33,503 nt of DNA. Origin: Bacteroidales bacterium. GTDB taxonomy: Bacteria; Bacteroidota; Bacteroidia; Bacteroidales; UBA932. The stretch spans positions 1-33,503 of the forward strand of contig JAFUZO010000035.1 of assembly GCA_017476575.1 (NCBI GenBank). The letters are read 5' to 3'. Shown here one piece after another: positions 15,216 through 23,563 of the stretch; positions within the stretch are counted from its first letter, which is position 1, and each line of letters opens with the position of its first letter. Under the pieces are notes generated by a model. The model ran no database searches and was not told the origin of the DNA. It saw nothing but the letters and a program-made list of their open reading frames with translations. Made by a program: the position numbers and the translations under genes.

Positions 15216-16376
15216 ATGAATCAGAAACCCGCCCGTACGCTTACGTACACCATCCTGTCCATCAGCCTGTTGACCGTTATGGCCGGTGCCGCCATCGCCC
15301 CGGCGCTCGGTATCATCCGGGAGCATTTCAAGGACCTGGACAGCCTGCTCGTCCAACTCATCGTCAGCATTCCCGCCCTCTTTATCATCATCACGAACCT
15401 GTGCTTCACGACCCTCTGCCGCTGGATGAAGACCCGTACCCTCGCCATGGTCGGCCTGACCCTCTATGTCGTCTCCGGTGCCGGAGCCTTCTTCGTGGAC
15501 AATATCTGGGTCCTGCTGTGCCTGCGGGCCCTCATGGGCGTCAGCGTGGGCATGGTCATGCCGCTTTCCACGGGCTTGCTGGCCTATTATTTTCCGCCGG
15601 AGGAACAAGCGCACTTGATGGGCCTCTCCGCCGCCATGAACCAGATGGGCGGAGTCGTGGCCACGTTCCTGGCAGGTCTCCTGGCCGGTATCAGCTGGAA
15701 TTGCGCCTTCCTCGTGTACCTGCTGGGGCTCATCGCCCTTGTCCTGGTCGCCCTGTTCCTGCCGGACGAGCGGCTGGTCTCCCGAGGCAGTGGCTTCTCC
15801 CTGCGCCTGCTCCGGCGTTTCCACCCGTCGGTCATAGGCATGCTGCTGGTGATGTTGCTCTTCTTCATCTACCCGACGAATTTCGCCATCACGGCGTCAG
15901 CCAATCCGGCCCTGGACAGCCGTTCCATCACACTCGTCATGGTCGGACTCGACGTGATCGCCTTCTTGGTCGGTCTCGGCTTCGGCGGCCTGATGCGTAC
16001 TTTCCGGGTGCAGATGAAGTATTTTGCCCCGCTCGGCTTCATCGCCGGCTATGTGTGCCTGTCGGCCGGGACGGATTGGGTCTGGTTGCTCTCCGGATCC
16101 GCCCTCATCGGCATCGCCAACGGCGTGGGTGTCCCGTACCTCAATACCATCGCCTCTATCAAGGGGGGCAAAGATGCTGCGACGACCGTCATGCCACTGA
16201 TTTCCGCTTCCCTCTATCTCGGACAGTTCCTTTCGCCGCTCCTTGTCAACCCGGCAGCCCGCCTGGTGGGCGGCGGACTCACGGCGCCCTACCTGGTCGG
16301 TGTCTTCCTCGGGGTCGTCTACCTGGTGCAGACCATCCTGACCCGCGAGTTCCAGGCGCTTCCACCGAAGCACTGA
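15216..16376 (+). CDS. major facilitator superfamily (MFS) transporter
   Basis: This inner-membrane protein of about 386 residues has twelve hydrophobic segments in two halves. The first half carries features of drug/metabolite antiporters: TM1 (YTILSISLLTVMAGAAIAPAL), the loop CRWMKTRTLAMVG with basic residues between TM2 and TM3, and RALMGVSVGMVMPLSTGLLAYYF in TM4. It then has AAMNQMGGVVATFLAGLLAG. The substrate is not evident. An in-frame GTG at 15150 would add 22 residues with no clear role. The ATG at 15216 places TM1 at the usual distance and was chosen. It is followed by the aminotransferase gene after its own promoter, so co-function is only possible. Confidence 0.87.
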   Translation: MNQKPARTLTYTILSISLLTVMAGAAIAPALGIIREHFKDLDSLLVQLIVSIPALFIIITNLCFTTLCRWMKTRTLAMVGLTLYVVSGAGAFFVDNIWVLLCLRALMGVSVGMVMPLSTGLLAYYFPPEEQAHLMGLSAAMNQMGGVVATFLAGLLAGISWNCAFLVYLLGLIALVLVALFLPDERLVSRGSGFSLRLLRRFHPSVIGMLLVMLLFFIYPTNFAITASANPALDSRSITLVMVGLDVIAFLVGLGFGGLMRTFRVQMKYFAPLGFIAGYVCLSAGTDWVWLLSGSALIGIANGVGVPYLNTIASIKGGKDAATTVMPLISASLYLGQFLSPLLVNPAARLVGGGLTAPYLVGVFLGVVYLVQTILTREFQALPPKH

Positions 16377-16416
16377 CGGCTGTCTGTCCGTCATCAGAAA
16401 GCCGGAATCTGCTTGC

Positions 16417-16432
16417 AATCCGTAAGCGGATT
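16417..16432. other. short hairpin overlapping the next promoter
   Basis: AATCCG (16417-16422) and CGGATT (16427-16432) form a 6-bp stem with a 4-base loop, 41 bases after the MFS stop. The 3' arm overlaps the -33 TTTG of the aminotransferase promoter. It could be a weak terminator or an operator. Confidence 0.3.
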
Positions 16433-16461
16433 TGGAATTCTCCTTGATTCTTGTAACTTTG
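16431..16461 (+). promoter_or_regulatory. promoter of the aminotransferase/CoA-transferase pair
   Basis: TTTG (16431-16434), 19 bases, then TAACTTTG (16454-16461): exact consensus elements. The predicted transcript starts near 16465, giving a leader of about 49 bases. The leader includes a minimal 8-codon ORF beginning at 16495 whose stop overlaps the start of the aminotransferase gene. Confidence 0.7.
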
Positions 16462-16513
16462 CAGTGGACAGGGACTCCCCACTCTGCCAGTAACATGGAA
16501 ACACGGATCAAGT

Positions 16514-17881
16514 ATGGCTGACAGACATCTTTTGCGGGGGGATGGGACGGCGCTCCCATCCGGTCTCCTGGACCAGGTGCTGCAGGAGGCTGACATCACG
16601 GACATCTCGCGGGCGACCATCCGCCAGTGTACCGCGGTCGGGAACGAGTTGGAACGGCGGGCCGGAGTCCCTTTCACCCACTTGGAAATCGGCGTTCCCG
16701 GCATTCCGGCATGCCCGGTCGGCATCGCCGCCCAGAAGGCTGCGCTCGACAGCGGCATCGCCTCCATCTATCCTGTCATCAACGGCCTGCCGGAACTGAA
16801 GGAACATGCTTCCGCCTTTGTGAAGGCTTTCATCGACGTGGACATCGCCCCGCGGGGCATCGTGCCGACGGTCGGTTCCATGCAGGGCAGCTTCAACCTC
16901 ATCCTTGAGTGCGCCCAGCTGCATCCGGAGAAGGACACCATCCTCTACATCTGCCCTGGTTTCCCGCCGCATGGCCGGCAGCCGGATGTGCTCGGCATCC
17001 GGAACCTCTTTTTCGACATCTACGAGTATCGCGACGGACGACTCCGGGGGAAGCTGGAATCCTACCTGTCCGGCGGCCGCGTCGCTGCCATCCTCTATTC
17101 CAACCCCAACAATCCCGCCTGGATCTGCCTGACGGAGGAGGAACTGCGGATCATCGGAGAATGTGCCACGAAATACGATGTCATCGTGCTGGAGGACATG
17201 GCTTATCTGTGCATGGACTTCCGCCGGGACATGTCGCGGCCCTTCGAACCGCCGTTCCAGCCGACCGTGGCGAAGTATACGGACAACTATGTCTTGCTGT
17301 TGTCCGGCTCCAAGATCTTCAGCTACGCGGGGGAGCGCATCGCCGTCGCCTGCATCTCCGACAGACTGTATGAGCGGGAATACCCGGCCCTCCGGGCACG
17401 GTACGGCATCGGCTCCTTCGGGGACAACTACATCCTCACCTTCCTGTATGTGGCTTCCTCCGGGACTTCGCACTCCGCCCAGTACGCCCTGTCCGCAATG
17501 TTCCAGGCGGCGGTCGAGGGGCGGTACGACTTCGTGAAGGAAGTCCGGGAGTACGGTCTCCGCTCGAAGCGGTCCCGGGAAATCTTCGAGCGGCACGGCT
17601 TCTATCTCGTGTATGACAAGGACATGGAACAGACCATCTCGGACGGCTTCTTCTATACGGTCGGCTACCGGGACCTGGACAACCGCAGGCTGGTCTCGGA
17701 CCTCCTGCGCTGCGGGATTATCGCCATCGCCCTGAACACGACGGGCAGCGGACAGTGCGGTATCCGGGTGTGCGTGTCCCGGCTGCTGTCTGAGGAAGAT
17801 TTCCGTCTCCTGGATGAGCGGCTGGACCTTTTTGTGGAACTGCAAAAAAACAAGCGACATGAACTATGTAACGGCCGATGA
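16514..17881 (+). CDS. PLP-dependent aminotransferase, class I/II fold
   Basis: This 455-residue cytoplasmic enzyme has the fold type I aminotransferase layout. The family patterns are YPVINGLPELKEHASAF, VGSMQGSFNLIL at the cofactor phosphate-binding turn and YSNPNNPAWICLTEEEL with the Asn that contacts PLP. VLEDMAYLCMDF carries the Asp, and the PLP lysine is Lys267 in LSGSKIFSYAGERI. A CGIRVCVSR segment near the end provides the carboxylate-binding Arg. The amino donor and product cannot be assigned. It overlaps the next gene by 23 bases, so the two are probably translated together. A route in which an amino acid is deaminated and its acid activated by CoA transfer is plausible but not demonstrated. 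Confidence 0.9.
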   Translation: MADRHLLRGDGTALPSGLLDQVLQEADITDISRATIRQCTAVGNELERRAGVPFTHLEIGVPGIPACPVGIAAQKAALDSGIASIYPVINGLPELKEHASAFVKAFIDVDIAPRGIVPTVGSMQGSFNLILECAQLHPEKDTILYICPGFPPHGRQPDVLGIRNLFFDIYEYRDGRLRGKLESYLSGGRVAAILYSNPNNPAWICLTEEELRIIGECATKYDVIVLEDMAYLCMDFRRDMSRPFEPPFQPTVAKYTDNYVLLLSGSKIFSYAGERIAVACISDRLYEREYPALRARYGIGSFGDNYILTFLYVASSGTSHSAQYALSAMFQAAVEGRYDFVKEVREYGLRSKRSREIFERHGFYLVYDKDMEQTISDGFFYTVGYRDLDNRRLVSDLLRCGIIAIALNTTGSGQCGIRVCVSRLLSEEDFRLLDERLDLFVELQKNKRHELCNGR

Positions 17882-19160
17882 GGCTGTCCGCCTGGTCCGT
17901 TCGGGCGACACCGTCTGCTGCCAGGGCAGCACCTCTGTCCCGGTCCTCCTGCAGGAGGCCCTTGCCCGCCGCGCCGGGGAACTCCGGGGGGTCCAGATCG
18001 TCTCCGGATTCAACGTCACGAAGTCCGAGGCTCCGTTCTGCAAGCCGGAGTACAAGGATTCCTTCCTGGTGAACAGCATCTTCCTCTGCGCCGACCAGCG
18101 CCGCCATGTGGCCGAGGGGTACGGAAGCATGACCCCCTGCTTCCTCGGCGAGGTGCCGGGGCTGTTCCGCAGCGGGCAGATCCCGATCGACGTGGCGTTC
18201 ATCAACTGCTCGCTGCCGGATGCGGAAGGGTATTGCAGTTTCGGCATTTCCGCAGACATCTCGGTGGCGGCGGTGGAGACGGCCCGTGTCGTCATCGCCC
18301 AGGTCAACCGGAGTATTCCTTATCTATATGGGGAGTGCCGGGTCCATGTCTCACGGCTTGCTGCGGCTGTGCTTTGCGACGAGCCGCCCGTGGCCCTGGA
18401 GTTCGGGGAACCGACCCCGGTCGAAGCGGCCATCGGCGCCCATGTCGCCGCTGAAATCCCGGATGGGGCGACGCTCCAGATTGGGGTCGGCGGCATCCCG
18501 AACGCTGTGCTCAGCGGCATCCGCGACCATCGGCATCTCGGGCTGCATACCGAGGCCATGACCGACGGGGTCATCCGGCTCATCAAGGAGGGGGTGATCG
18601 ACAATTCGCTCAAGAAGGTCCATCCGGGTATCAGCGTTGCTTCGCTGGCCCTCGGTTCCCGGGGCATGTACGCGTTTATCGACCACAATCCTTCCATGCG
18701 CTTTTTCGATGTGGCGTACACCAACGACCCGTTCCGGATTGCACAGAATCCGCGGGCCTGTGCCATCAACTCGGCCATCGAGGTGGACTTGACCGGCCAG
18801 GTCTGCGCGGACAGCATCGGGGAGATGGTTTTCTCCAGCGTGGGCGGCCAGCACGACTTCATGTACGGTGCATCGCTTTCCGAAGGGGGGAGGACATTCA
18901 TCGCCCTCCCGTCGCGTACGGCGGATGGGAAGGCGAAAATCGTGGCGAACCTCGCGCCCGGGGCCGGAGTGGTGACCACCCGTTTCCAGACGCAGTATGT
19001 AGCAACCGAATACGGGATCGTCTACCTGCGGAACCTCAATCTGGCACAGCGGGCCAAGGCCCTCATCTCCATCGCCCATCCGGATGATCGGGAAGGGTTG
19101 GAGCAGGCGGCCTGCCGACGTTTCGGCTACTCGTTCCTGCGTCTGGGAAGCGGATCATAG
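17859..19160 (+). CDS. acetyl-CoA hydrolase/CoA-transferase family protein (4-hydroxybutyrate CoA-transferase-like)
   Basis: This 433-residue protein belongs to the Cat1/4-hydroxybutyrate CoA-transferase family. The N-terminal half includes CCQGSTSVP and INCSLPDAEGYCSFG. The C-terminal half has LQIGVGGIPNAVL and HTEAMTDG, with the probable catalytic Glu232 that forms the glutamyl-CoA intermediate. SVGGQHDFMYGA and VVTTRFQTQYVATEYGIVYLRN follow. It would move CoA between acetyl-CoA and a short carboxylic acid during fermentation. The acceptor is unknown. The start at 17859 lies inside the upstream aminotransferase gene and begins right at the conserved N-terminus (NYVTADEAVRLVRSGDTV). The 3' end overlaps the convergent CMD-cupin gene by 34 bases. 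Confidence 0.88.
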   Translation: MNYVTADEAVRLVRSGDTVCCQGSTSVPVLLQEALARRAGELRGVQIVSGFNVTKSEAPFCKPEYKDSFLVNSIFLCADQRRHVAEGYGSMTPCFLGEVPGLFRSGQIPIDVAFINCSLPDAEGYCSFGISADISVAAVETARVVIAQVNRSIPYLYGECRVHVSRLAAAVLCDEPPVALEFGEPTPVEAAIGAHVAAEIPDGATLQIGVGGIPNAVLSGIRDHRHLGLHTEAMTDGVIRLIKEGVIDNSLKKVHPGISVASLALGSRGMYAFIDHNPSMRFFDVAYTNDPFRIAQNPRACAINSAIEVDLTGQVCADSIGEMVFSSVGGQHDFMYGASLSEGGRTFIALPSRTADGKAKIVANLAPGAGVVTTRFQTQYVATEYGIVYLRNLNLAQRAKALISIAHPDDREGLEQAACRRFGYSFLRLGSGS

Positions 19161-19906
19161 ACTTCGTCGGAGACAGGCTCAAGCCACTCGTTCGTGGACC
19201 CTTCCCGGACCTCGGTGTGGTAGGTCAGATGCTGGAACCAGCTGTCTGCGGCGGCTCCGTGCCAATGCTTGACGCCTTCCGGAACGGCAATGACGGTGCC
19301 CGGAACCATCGGGACGGCGGGCTTGCCCCATTCCTGGTACCAGCCCCGTCCGGCGACGCAGATGAGCACCTGGATGGCACCGTGGTGGATATGCCAGTTG
19401 TTGCGGCAACCAGGCTCGAAAGTGACGTTGGCGCAGCCGCCGGCCATCGGGGCGAGATAGCTGTTCCCGGTGAAATATCGGGCATAGGCGGTGTTTGGTT
19501 CCCCTTTCGGCCAGATGGAGAAATCGACGGTCGCGACCGGGGTGTGCGGCTTGCCGAAGACGGCCGCGAGCGCCCCGCGCAGCCGATCGGCCTCCGCCGG
19601 CCCGACTTCTGCCTCCAGGACATCCGGGAGGGCATGGAGGGCGGCGTCGTTGACGCCCATGTTGCGGGCTCCGTTCACATGGGACCGCAGTTGGGGCTCG
19701 CAGCCGGGCAGGGCGGAAACGGCACTGACCGTAACGACTTCCCGGTCGGCGGAGGAGAGGTGTTCGATATCGCCCTTGGCCTCGAGGCCGGCGATGACAG
19801 CGAGGTTCCGCTGCCGGGCAGAGAGTGCGGATTCCATATCTTGTGCTTTTGCATGGATGCAGAGCACCGCCAGCGCAGTCCCTGCAAGGATTCGTAAGGT
19901 TTTCAT
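19127..19906 (-). CDS. exported carboxymuconolactone decarboxylase-like / cupin fusion
   Basis: This 259-residue protein has an N-terminal signal peptide (MKTLRILAGTALAVLCIHAKA). A CMD/AhpD-like domain covers about residues 27-118 (REVVTVSAVSALPGCEPQLRSHVNGARNMG), with one Cys and one His but no CxxC pair. A cupin domain covers about 145-235, with candidate metal ligands His172, His174 and His214 and a Gln at the usual Glu position (WHIHHGAIQVLI, PEGVKHWHG). Such fusions are common in gut bacteria and their substrates are mostly unknown. The missing CxxC argues against AhpD-type peroxidase activity. It is the last gene of a minus-strand operon behind the S9 peptidase, nine bases away. Confidence 0.85.
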   Translation of the reverse strand: MKTLRILAGTALAVLCIHAKAQDMESALSARQRNLAVIAGLEAKGDIEHLSSADREVVTVSAVSALPGCEPQLRSHVNGARNMGVNDAALHALPDVLEAEVGPAEADRLRGALAAVFGKPHTPVATVDFSIWPKGEPNTAYARYFTGNSYLAPMAGGCANVTFEPGCRNNWHIHHGAIQVLICVAGRGWYQEWGKPAVPMVPGTVIAVPEGVKHWHGAAADSWFQHLTYHTEVREGSTNEWLEPVSDEVYDPLPRRRNE

Positions 19907-19915
19907 GCTTTCATT

Positions 19916-21901
19916 TTACAGGTAATCGGCGAAGTAGCGGGTGACCTTGTCCATCAAGTGGACGCGGTTGGGACCGCGGACATTGTGTTCGGCGAGGGGG
20001 TAGGGGAAGTAGTCGACGGGCACCCCGTGGTCGATGCATTCCTGGATGAAACTCAGGCTGTGTTCCCAGACGACGGTGGGGTCGACGGCGCCCTGGCAGA
20101 TCAGGAGCCGGCCGCGCAGCCGGGGGGCCTTGTCGAGCAGGGAGGTGCGGGCGAAGCCTTCCGGATTGGTTTCTGGCGTGTCCATGTAGCGCTCGCCGTA
20201 CATGACCTCGTACCATTTCCAGTCGATGACCGGGCCGCCGGCGACGCCGACCTTGAACACATCGGGATACGTAGTCATGAGGCTGATCGTCATGAACCCG
20301 CCATAGCTCCAGCCGTGGACGCCGATGCGGTCCGCATCCACGTAGGGGAGGGCGCGCAGCCGGTCGATGCCGACCATCTGGTCCGCCATCTCGGCCTGGC
20401 CGCAGGCACGGTTGATGGCCTTCTCGAAGTCGGCACCCCGGTTCTGGGTACCCCGGTTGTCCTGGATGTAGACCAGGTAGCCGCGCTGGGCCATCAGCAT
20501 CTCCCACATGCGGATGTTGCCGAGCCAGGAGTCGGTCACCATCTGGGAATGCGGCCCTCCGTAGACATAGAGGATGACGGGGTACTTCCTGGCCGGGTCG
20601 AAGTCCTTCGGGTAGAGGAGGCGGTAGTAGTTCTCGTACTGCCCGTCCGCGCTCGGCACCGTGCCCAGTTCGACGGTGCAGGCGGCGAAGTCCGCGAGCG
20701 GGTCGGACGCCGTGGCCAGCGTCTCCGCACGCTTGCCGTCCGTGCTGCACAGGCGGGTGACGCCGGGCGTGCCGAGGTTGCTGTACCGGTCGAAATACCA
20801 GGTGCAGTCCGGGTTCATGGCGATATTGTGCCAGCCGCGCTCCGGGGTGAGCCGCTCCGGAGCGCCGAAACGGACCTTGCGGAGCGGACGCCCTTTCGCG
20901 GCATCGATCCGGATGCGGAACAGGTGGTTCTCGACCGGGGAGACCTCGGCCGAGGTGTACCAGACCGAGCGGCCGTCGTTGGCGACATACTCCACGTCGG
21001 CGTCCACGGCCGTGAGACGGCGGACGCCGCCGAGGGTGTCCGCGAGGTAGAGGTTCTTGTAGCCGTCCCGGTTGTCGGTCCGGTAGATGAACAGGTCGCC
21101 GCGCCCCTCCAGGAAGCGGACGGGGTCCAGCGGCTCGACCCAGGCGTCGTTGTCCTCGGTGAGGAGGGTCTTGACGAAGGCGCCGGTGGCTGCGCTGTAC
21201 TGGTTGAGGCGCAGGTGGTGCTGGCTGCGGTCGAGGACCTGGACGTAGAGGAAGCGGTCGTCGGGGGACCAGGAGATGCCCGCCAGGTAGCGGTCCGCTC
21301 CGAAATCGTCGACGGCCAGGTAGATGGTGCCGCCCCGGTCGAGGTCGTAGACCCCGAGGGCGACGGTCTCCGAATCCATGCCGTTCATCGGATACTTGGT
21401 CGTGCGAAGCGTCCCCGTGCGCGTGGTGATGTCCAGGAGCGGGAAGTCGGTCACGCGGGACTCGTCCTTGCGGAAGAAGGCCAGCCGACGGCCGGAAGGG
21501 GACCAGTACCAGCCCTCGTCGATACCGAACTCGTTGCGGCTGACCGCCTGGCCGTACACCAGGTCGCGGTCGTTGGAGACGGCGACGGCCACGGTGTCCC
21601 GGCCGTCGGTGATAGAGAGGCTGTTGCCGACGTTGAATGCAGTCCAGCCTCCGATGGGGGCGGCCTCGACGGCCGTGTTGATGCGGACCGTATCCCGGCG
21701 GATACCGTCGAAGAAACGGTACTGGTTGGCGTCGACCCAGCTGTAATACCGGTTTTCGGGCCAGACCTTGCGGTTCAGGATGACATCTTCCATGGTCAGG
21801 TCCTTTCCATCATGGGCGGGGTGGACATCGATGACCCGGTGCTGAGCATGGAGTGCGCCGCCGAGAAGGGCGGTGCACAGGAGGAGAAGGCTGCGGCGCA
21901 T
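19916..21901 (-). CDS. DPP IV-like prolyl oligopeptidase family (S9) peptidase, exported
   Basis: This 661-residue serine peptidase has a signal peptide (MRRSLLLLCTALLGGALHA). An N-terminal beta-propeller follows (about residues 60-430), with SRNEFGIDEGWYWSPSG in the place of the DPP IV substrate-recognition loop. The alpha/beta-hydrolase domain (about 435-661) has the nucleophile Ser532 in GWSYGG, Asp607 in GAVDPTV and His639 in AEHNVRG. It would release dipeptides or tripeptides, probably with Pro or Ala at the second position, in the periplasm or at the surface. It is slightly shorter than typical family members. It sits three bases behind the small membrane-protein gene and nine before the CMD-cupin gene. 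Confidence 0.92.
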   Translation of the reverse strand: MRRSLLLLCTALLGGALHAQHRVIDVHPAHDGKDLTMEDVILNRKVWPENRYYSWVDANQYRFFDGIRRDTVRINTAVEAAPIGGWTAFNVGNSLSITDGRDTVAVAVSNDRDLVYGQAVSRNEFGIDEGWYWSPSGRRLAFFRKDESRVTDFPLLDITTRTGTLRTTKYPMNGMDSETVALGVYDLDRGGTIYLAVDDFGADRYLAGISWSPDDRFLYVQVLDRSQHHLRLNQYSAATGAFVKTLLTEDNDAWVEPLDPVRFLEGRGDLFIYRTDNRDGYKNLYLADTLGGVRRLTAVDADVEYVANDGRSVWYTSAEVSPVENHLFRIRIDAAKGRPLRKVRFGAPERLTPERGWHNIAMNPDCTWYFDRYSNLGTPGVTRLCSTDGKRAETLATASDPLADFAACTVELGTVPSADGQYENYYRLLYPKDFDPARKYPVILYVYGGPHSQMVTDSWLGNIRMWEMLMAQRGYLVYIQDNRGTQNRGADFEKAINRACGQAEMADQMVGIDRLRALPYVDADRIGVHGWSYGGFMTISLMTTYPDVFKVGVAGGPVIDWKWYEVMYGERYMDTPETNPEGFARTSLLDKAPRLRGRLLICQGAVDPTVVWEHSLSFIQECIDHGVPVDYFPYPLAEHNVRGPNRVHLMDKVTRYFADYL

Positions 21902-21904
21902 GGC

Positions 21905-22348
21905 TTACAGGAACAGTTGTTCGATGGAGGCGTCGTAAGGAAGGCTGTGGGAGGAATTCTCCACCGGTTCGGCATTATCGATCCGGTCGACGATGCTCCG
22001 CTCGTAACCGCGCCAGGGGAGGACGCCTTTGTATTCCTTGAAATGGACGGTGACCCGCTGCCCGGTGAGTTGCTGGAGCTGCGCGGCGACATCCTTGTCG
22101 GCCACGGAGAACTTGAAGTTCTTGGACTGGACGGATCCGCTGGAACCGGCCTTGTTGCCGTAGCCGGTGAGGATCATCTCGCCCTCGTAGGTCTTGAAGA
22201 TGTATCCGGTGTAGGTCAGCGAGTTCAGTTCGCCGGTCTTGTTGCCGTCGCTGAACACCCAGAAGAACTTATAGTAGCCCCATCCGCCAAGGACCACCAG
22301 GAGGACCACGACGGCCCATGCGATGACTTTGCCTGCTTTTCTTGCCAT
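21905..22348 (-). CDS. small membrane-anchored protein of unknown function
   Basis: This 147-residue protein has one N-terminal transmembrane helix (about residues 8-27: VIAWAVVVLLVVLGGWGYYKF), then a soluble domain starting VFSDGNKTGELNSLTYTGYIFKTYEGEM. Relatives in Bacteroidetes with the FSDG and GYIFKTYEGE motifs are often labelled 6-phosphogluconate dehydrogenase in databases. Nothing here resembles that enzyme: there is no Rossmann fold and the protein is far too short. I assign no function. It is the first gene of the operon leading to the S9 peptidase. Confidence 0.8.
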   Translation of the reverse strand: MARKAGKVIAWAVVVLLVVLGGWGYYKFFWVFSDGNKTGELNSLTYTGYIFKTYEGEMILTGYGNKAGSSGSVQSKNFKFSVADKDVAAQLQQLTGQRVTVHFKEYKGVLPWRGYERSIVDRIDNAEPVENSSHSLPYDASIEQLFL

Positions 22349-22370
22349 GGTTTCAATGCTTTATATCATG

Positions 22371-22378
22371 CAAATTTA
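22371..22378 (-). promoter_or_regulatory. -7 box of the small membrane protein/S9/CMD-cupin operon
   Basis: TAAATTTG on the minus strand is an exact -7 box. A weak -33 candidate (TTAG, 22402-22399) lies 20 bases further upstream. The predicted leader is about 19 bases. Confidence 0.5.
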
Positions 22379-22398
22379 AAATCTGTTCCGGTGAATTC

Positions 22399-22515
22399 CT
22401 AATCCCGGCTGTGTTTTTCATCGTGTTTTTCGTCATAGGCGCGGTCCCATTCGCGGTAGAACTCCATCTTCGGGTCTTCGAACAGGGAGAGCTGGCGCCA
22501 GGCCTCGTGGGTGAG
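22399..22515 (-). pseudogene. in-frame C-terminal tail of dinB beyond a TAA stop
   Basis: Directly after the dinB TAA, the same frame stays open for 38 codons to a TAG at 22399-22401. The tail starts LTHEAWRQLSLFEDPKMEF. QLSLFE (22494-22477) is a consensus beta-clamp-binding motif as found at the C-terminus of DNA polymerase IV, and the final charged segment also looks like the usual tail. It is too short and has no start codon of its own, so it reads as part of dinB cut off by one stop codon. Confidence 0.8.
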
Positions 22516-23559
22516 TTACGAGACACCGAGACCCACCTGGCGGAGGGGTGTCACCCCGTCCCAGATTTCGGTGAGCATGCGCCGCGCCTCATTGAGGATG
22601 AGGGCGGTGACGTCGGTCGGTCCGTCCATCTGGTGCTGCTTCTGGATGACCGTGAAGTCCTTGTGCTTGATGAACATGGATACGCAGGAGGCCCGGAATC
22701 CGTCCTTGCGGATGCGGTGGGCAACGATGCCGGCGACCCGGAACAGGGCCCGGTCGACTTCCTTGGGATCGGTGAGGTCCTCGGGAAAGGTCCGTTCCGC
22801 ACTGTAGCTCTTGGCTTCCTGCGACTCGGTTTCGACGGGGGAGGTGTCGATGCCGTTGGCGTTGTCATGGAGCTGCAGGGCGAATTTCGCCCCGACGAGC
22901 CGGGTGAGGGTGCCCATGCCGACAGTCGCCAGGTCGCCGATGGTCCGGATGCCGTTGTCAAGGAGCCGCTGTTCGGTCTTCTTTCCGACCCAGAGGAGGT
23001 CGCGGACACCGAGCGGCCACATCTTCCGGGGAATCTCTTCCTCCCAGAGCGTGTGCACCTTGTCCGGCTTCTCGAAGTCGGAGGCCATCTTGGCGAGCAG
23101 CTTGTTCGGCCCGACGCCGACATTGACGGTGAAGCCGAGCCGGTCGCGGATTTCATCCTTGAGCCGTGTGGCGGTCTCTACCGGGTCCTTGCCGCTGAGC
23201 CGCCAGGTCATGTCGAGGAAGCATTCATCGATGGAAAACTGTTGGAGTACCGGCGAGTAGGTCCGGCAGATGGCGATGAATCCCGCCGAGCATTCATGAT
23301 ACCAGACCCAGTCTCCCTGGACGATGGTGAGTTCCGGGCACATCCGGAGGGCCATCGAGACGGGCTGGGCCGTCTTTACACCCCGCTGTTTGGCCGGAAT
23401 CGAGGCGGCCGTGACAATGCTGCGCCGGTCGGACGGGTCGCCGGACACGACGGCAGGTACCTCCCGGATGTCCGGCAGCCCTTCGCGCACCCGCTTGACC
23501 GCCGTCCAAGACAGGAAGGCGGAATTGACATCGATGTGGAAAATGACGCGGGGGTGCAT
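22516..23559 (-). CDS. dinB: DinB-type Y-family DNA polymerase IV, interrupted by a stop near its C-terminus
   Basis: This is a 347-residue translesion polymerase. The start gives FHIDVNSAFLSW with the first catalytic Asp, and FSIDECFLDM gives the Asp-Glu pair. VNVGVGPNKLLAKMASDFEKPD marks the palm/thumb region, and the little-finger domain follows (SYSAERTFPEDL to the end). The coding frame stops at TAA (22516-22518), while the next 38 codons in the same frame carry the clamp-binding motif. The product as written keeps the catalytic core but would bind the sliding clamp poorly. It is the last gene behind DUF1538 and two PII-like genes, four bases from the nearest. The long ORF start at 23811 overlaps the PII-like gene and was rejected. 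Confidence 0.88.
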   Translation of the reverse strand: MHPRVIFHIDVNSAFLSWTAVKRVREGLPDIREVPAVVSGDPSDRRSIVTAASIPAKQRGVKTAQPVSMALRMCPELTIVQGDWVWYHECSAGFIAICRTYSPVLQQFSIDECFLDMTWRLSGKDPVETATRLKDEIRDRLGFTVNVGVGPNKLLAKMASDFEKPDKVHTLWEEEIPRKMWPLGVRDLLWVGKKTEQRLLDNGIRTIGDLATVGMGTLTRLVGAKFALQLHDNANGIDTSPVETESQEAKSYSAERTFPEDLTDPKEVDRALFRVAGIVAHRIRKDGFRASCVSMFIKHKDFTVIQKQHQMDGPTDVTALILNEARRMLTEIWDGVTPLRQVGLGVS

Positions 23560-23563
23560 CTGT

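Noticed and set aside
16495..16521. 8-codon ORF before the aminotransferase as a real peptide gene
   Set aside because: It is too short to support as a gene on sequence alone, so it is mentioned only as a possible leader ORF.
19958..22402. 814-codon plus-strand frame opposite the S9 peptidase
   Set aside because: The S9 gene has a signal peptide, catalytic triad and operon context. The plus-strand frame has only repetitive Val/Asp/Gly/Glu-rich sequence.
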